From: Ignavibacteria bacterium
GTDB taxonomy: Bacteria > Bacteroidota > Ignavibacteria > Ignavibacteriales > Melioribacteraceae
Assembly: GCA_027347545.1 (NCBI GenBank)
Contig: DAIEQT010000338.1
Location: 1-5,814, forward strand
DNA: 5,814 bases
Direction of reading: 5' to 3'
The notes under the pieces are model-generated. The model did no database searches. It saw only the letters and a program-made list of their open reading frames with translations, and was not told the DNA's origin. The position numbers and the translations under genes are program-made. Position 1 is the stretch's first letter. Each line of letters begins with the position of its first letter. This document shows, piece by piece, positions 5,434-5,814 of the stretch.

Positions 5434-5814
5434 CAATAACCTCCGCGCAAGCTAGTGCGCTAACTAAAACAGCAGATTTGTTTTTAATTTCTTTGAGTTC
5501 AAGTTCCGGCTTGCTGTCTGCAACTATGCCGGCACCGGCTTGCCAGTAAATTTTATCTTTGGTAACAAACAAAGTTCTAATCGCAATACACATATCAAGG
5601 TTACCGCTGAAATCAATATAACCAACTGCGCCGGCATAAACACCACGTTTAGTTTTTTCATATTTATTGATGAGCTGAATAGCTCGAATCTTTGGCGCGC
5701 CGCTAACAGTTCCAGCGGGAAAGGATGCTTCAAGCGCGTCAATGCAATCGGCTTCATCATTCAAAATTCCTTCAACGCGGGAAACAATATGCATCACGTG
5801 AGAGAAGCGGTTTA
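5414..5814 (-). CDS. trpE: Anthranilate synthase component I, C-terminal part (cut by the window edge)
   Basis: TrpE makes anthranilate from chorismate and ammonia, usually under feedback control by tryptophan. Only the last 132 residues are in the window, and the gene continues past the right edge. The visible part is the C-terminal section of the chorismate-binding domain. It contains RFSHVMHIVSRVEG at the edge, FPAGTVSGAPKIRA (31-44 of the visible part), RGVYAGAVGYIDFSGNLD (56-73), CIAIRT, and QAGAGIVADSKPE (91-103). The GTVSGAPK motif and the AGAGIVADS metal and substrate region are intact. The feedback-inhibition region lies in the missing N-terminal part. PabB and isochorismate synthases share this fold, but the operon settles on trpE. 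Its TGA stop at 5416-5414 lies inside trpG. Confidence 0.95.
   Translation of the reverse strand, partial: NRFSHVMHIVSRVEGILNDEADCIDALEASFPAGTVSGAPKIRAIQLINKYEKTKRGVYAGAVGYIDFSGNLDMCIAIRTLFVTKDKIYWQAGAGIVADSKPELELKEIKNKSAVLVSALACAEVIDENLGN
5440..5444 (-). promoter_or_regulatory. Strong ribosome binding site of trpG inside trpE
   Basis: GGAGG on the minus strand lies six bases before the trpG ATG (5433-5431). It is the best Shine-Dalgarno match in the window and lies within the trpE coding sequence. It fixes the trpG start at 5433 and would support amidotransferase synthesis in step with TrpE. Confidence 0.75.

Noticed and set aside
5524..5760. Minus-strand 78-residue frame overlapping trpE in another frame
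   Set aside because: It is entirely inside the clearly conserved trpE coding sequence and has no family motif.

Overview
The window holds the distal part of a tryptophan biosynthesis operon, read entirely on the minus strand. From right to left it carries trpE (3' end only), trpG, trpD, trpC, trpF, trpB and trpA. All seven products are separate, unfused proteins, and together they cover chorismate to L-tryptophan. The order EGDCFBA, the moderately AT-rich sequence, the weak or absent Shine-Dalgarno sites at several genes, and the dispersed palindromes (tcatttcgagcgaagtcgag, cattctga...tcagaatg and gtagagac...gtctctac types) suggest a member of the Bacteroidota / Ignavibacteriota (Chlorobi-group) lineage. 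That placement is inference; no marker gene is present.

From 5814 down to 2440 the layout is ordinary and very compact. trpG starts inside the end of trpE behind a strong GGAGG. The trpG/trpD, trpD/trpC, trpC/trpF and trpF/trpB junctions are all 4-base ATGA stop/start overlaps, as expected for translational coupling. The enzymes carry the expected catalytic motifs and near-usual lengths.

From about 1254 down to 1 the picture changes. This segment holds three kinds of palindromic repeat and a duplicated gene fragment. (a) A 95-bp element with near-perfect 9-bp terminal inverted repeats lies across the 3' end of trpB. It supplies the last codons and the stop, and it opens a 98-bp gap before trpA. 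(b) A 132-bp (exactly 44-codon) element with perfect 9-bp terminal inverted repeats sits in frame inside trpA, so the predicted TrpA is 300 residues instead of about 265. It resembles, in concept, the Rickettsia palindromic elements found inside genes. (c) Two related gtagagac...gtctctac hairpins follow the trpA stop directly. (d) Beyond them is a second, diverged copy of the last 32 codons of trpA with its own stop, out of frame with trpA and without a start.

The metabolic system is standard. What deserves attention is the repeat-driven remodelling around trpA: an in-frame domain-like insertion in an essential-pathway enzyme, a repeat-derived TrpB C-terminus, and a trpA tail remnant left behind hairpins. 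The promoter and any leader control lie upstream of trpE, outside the window.
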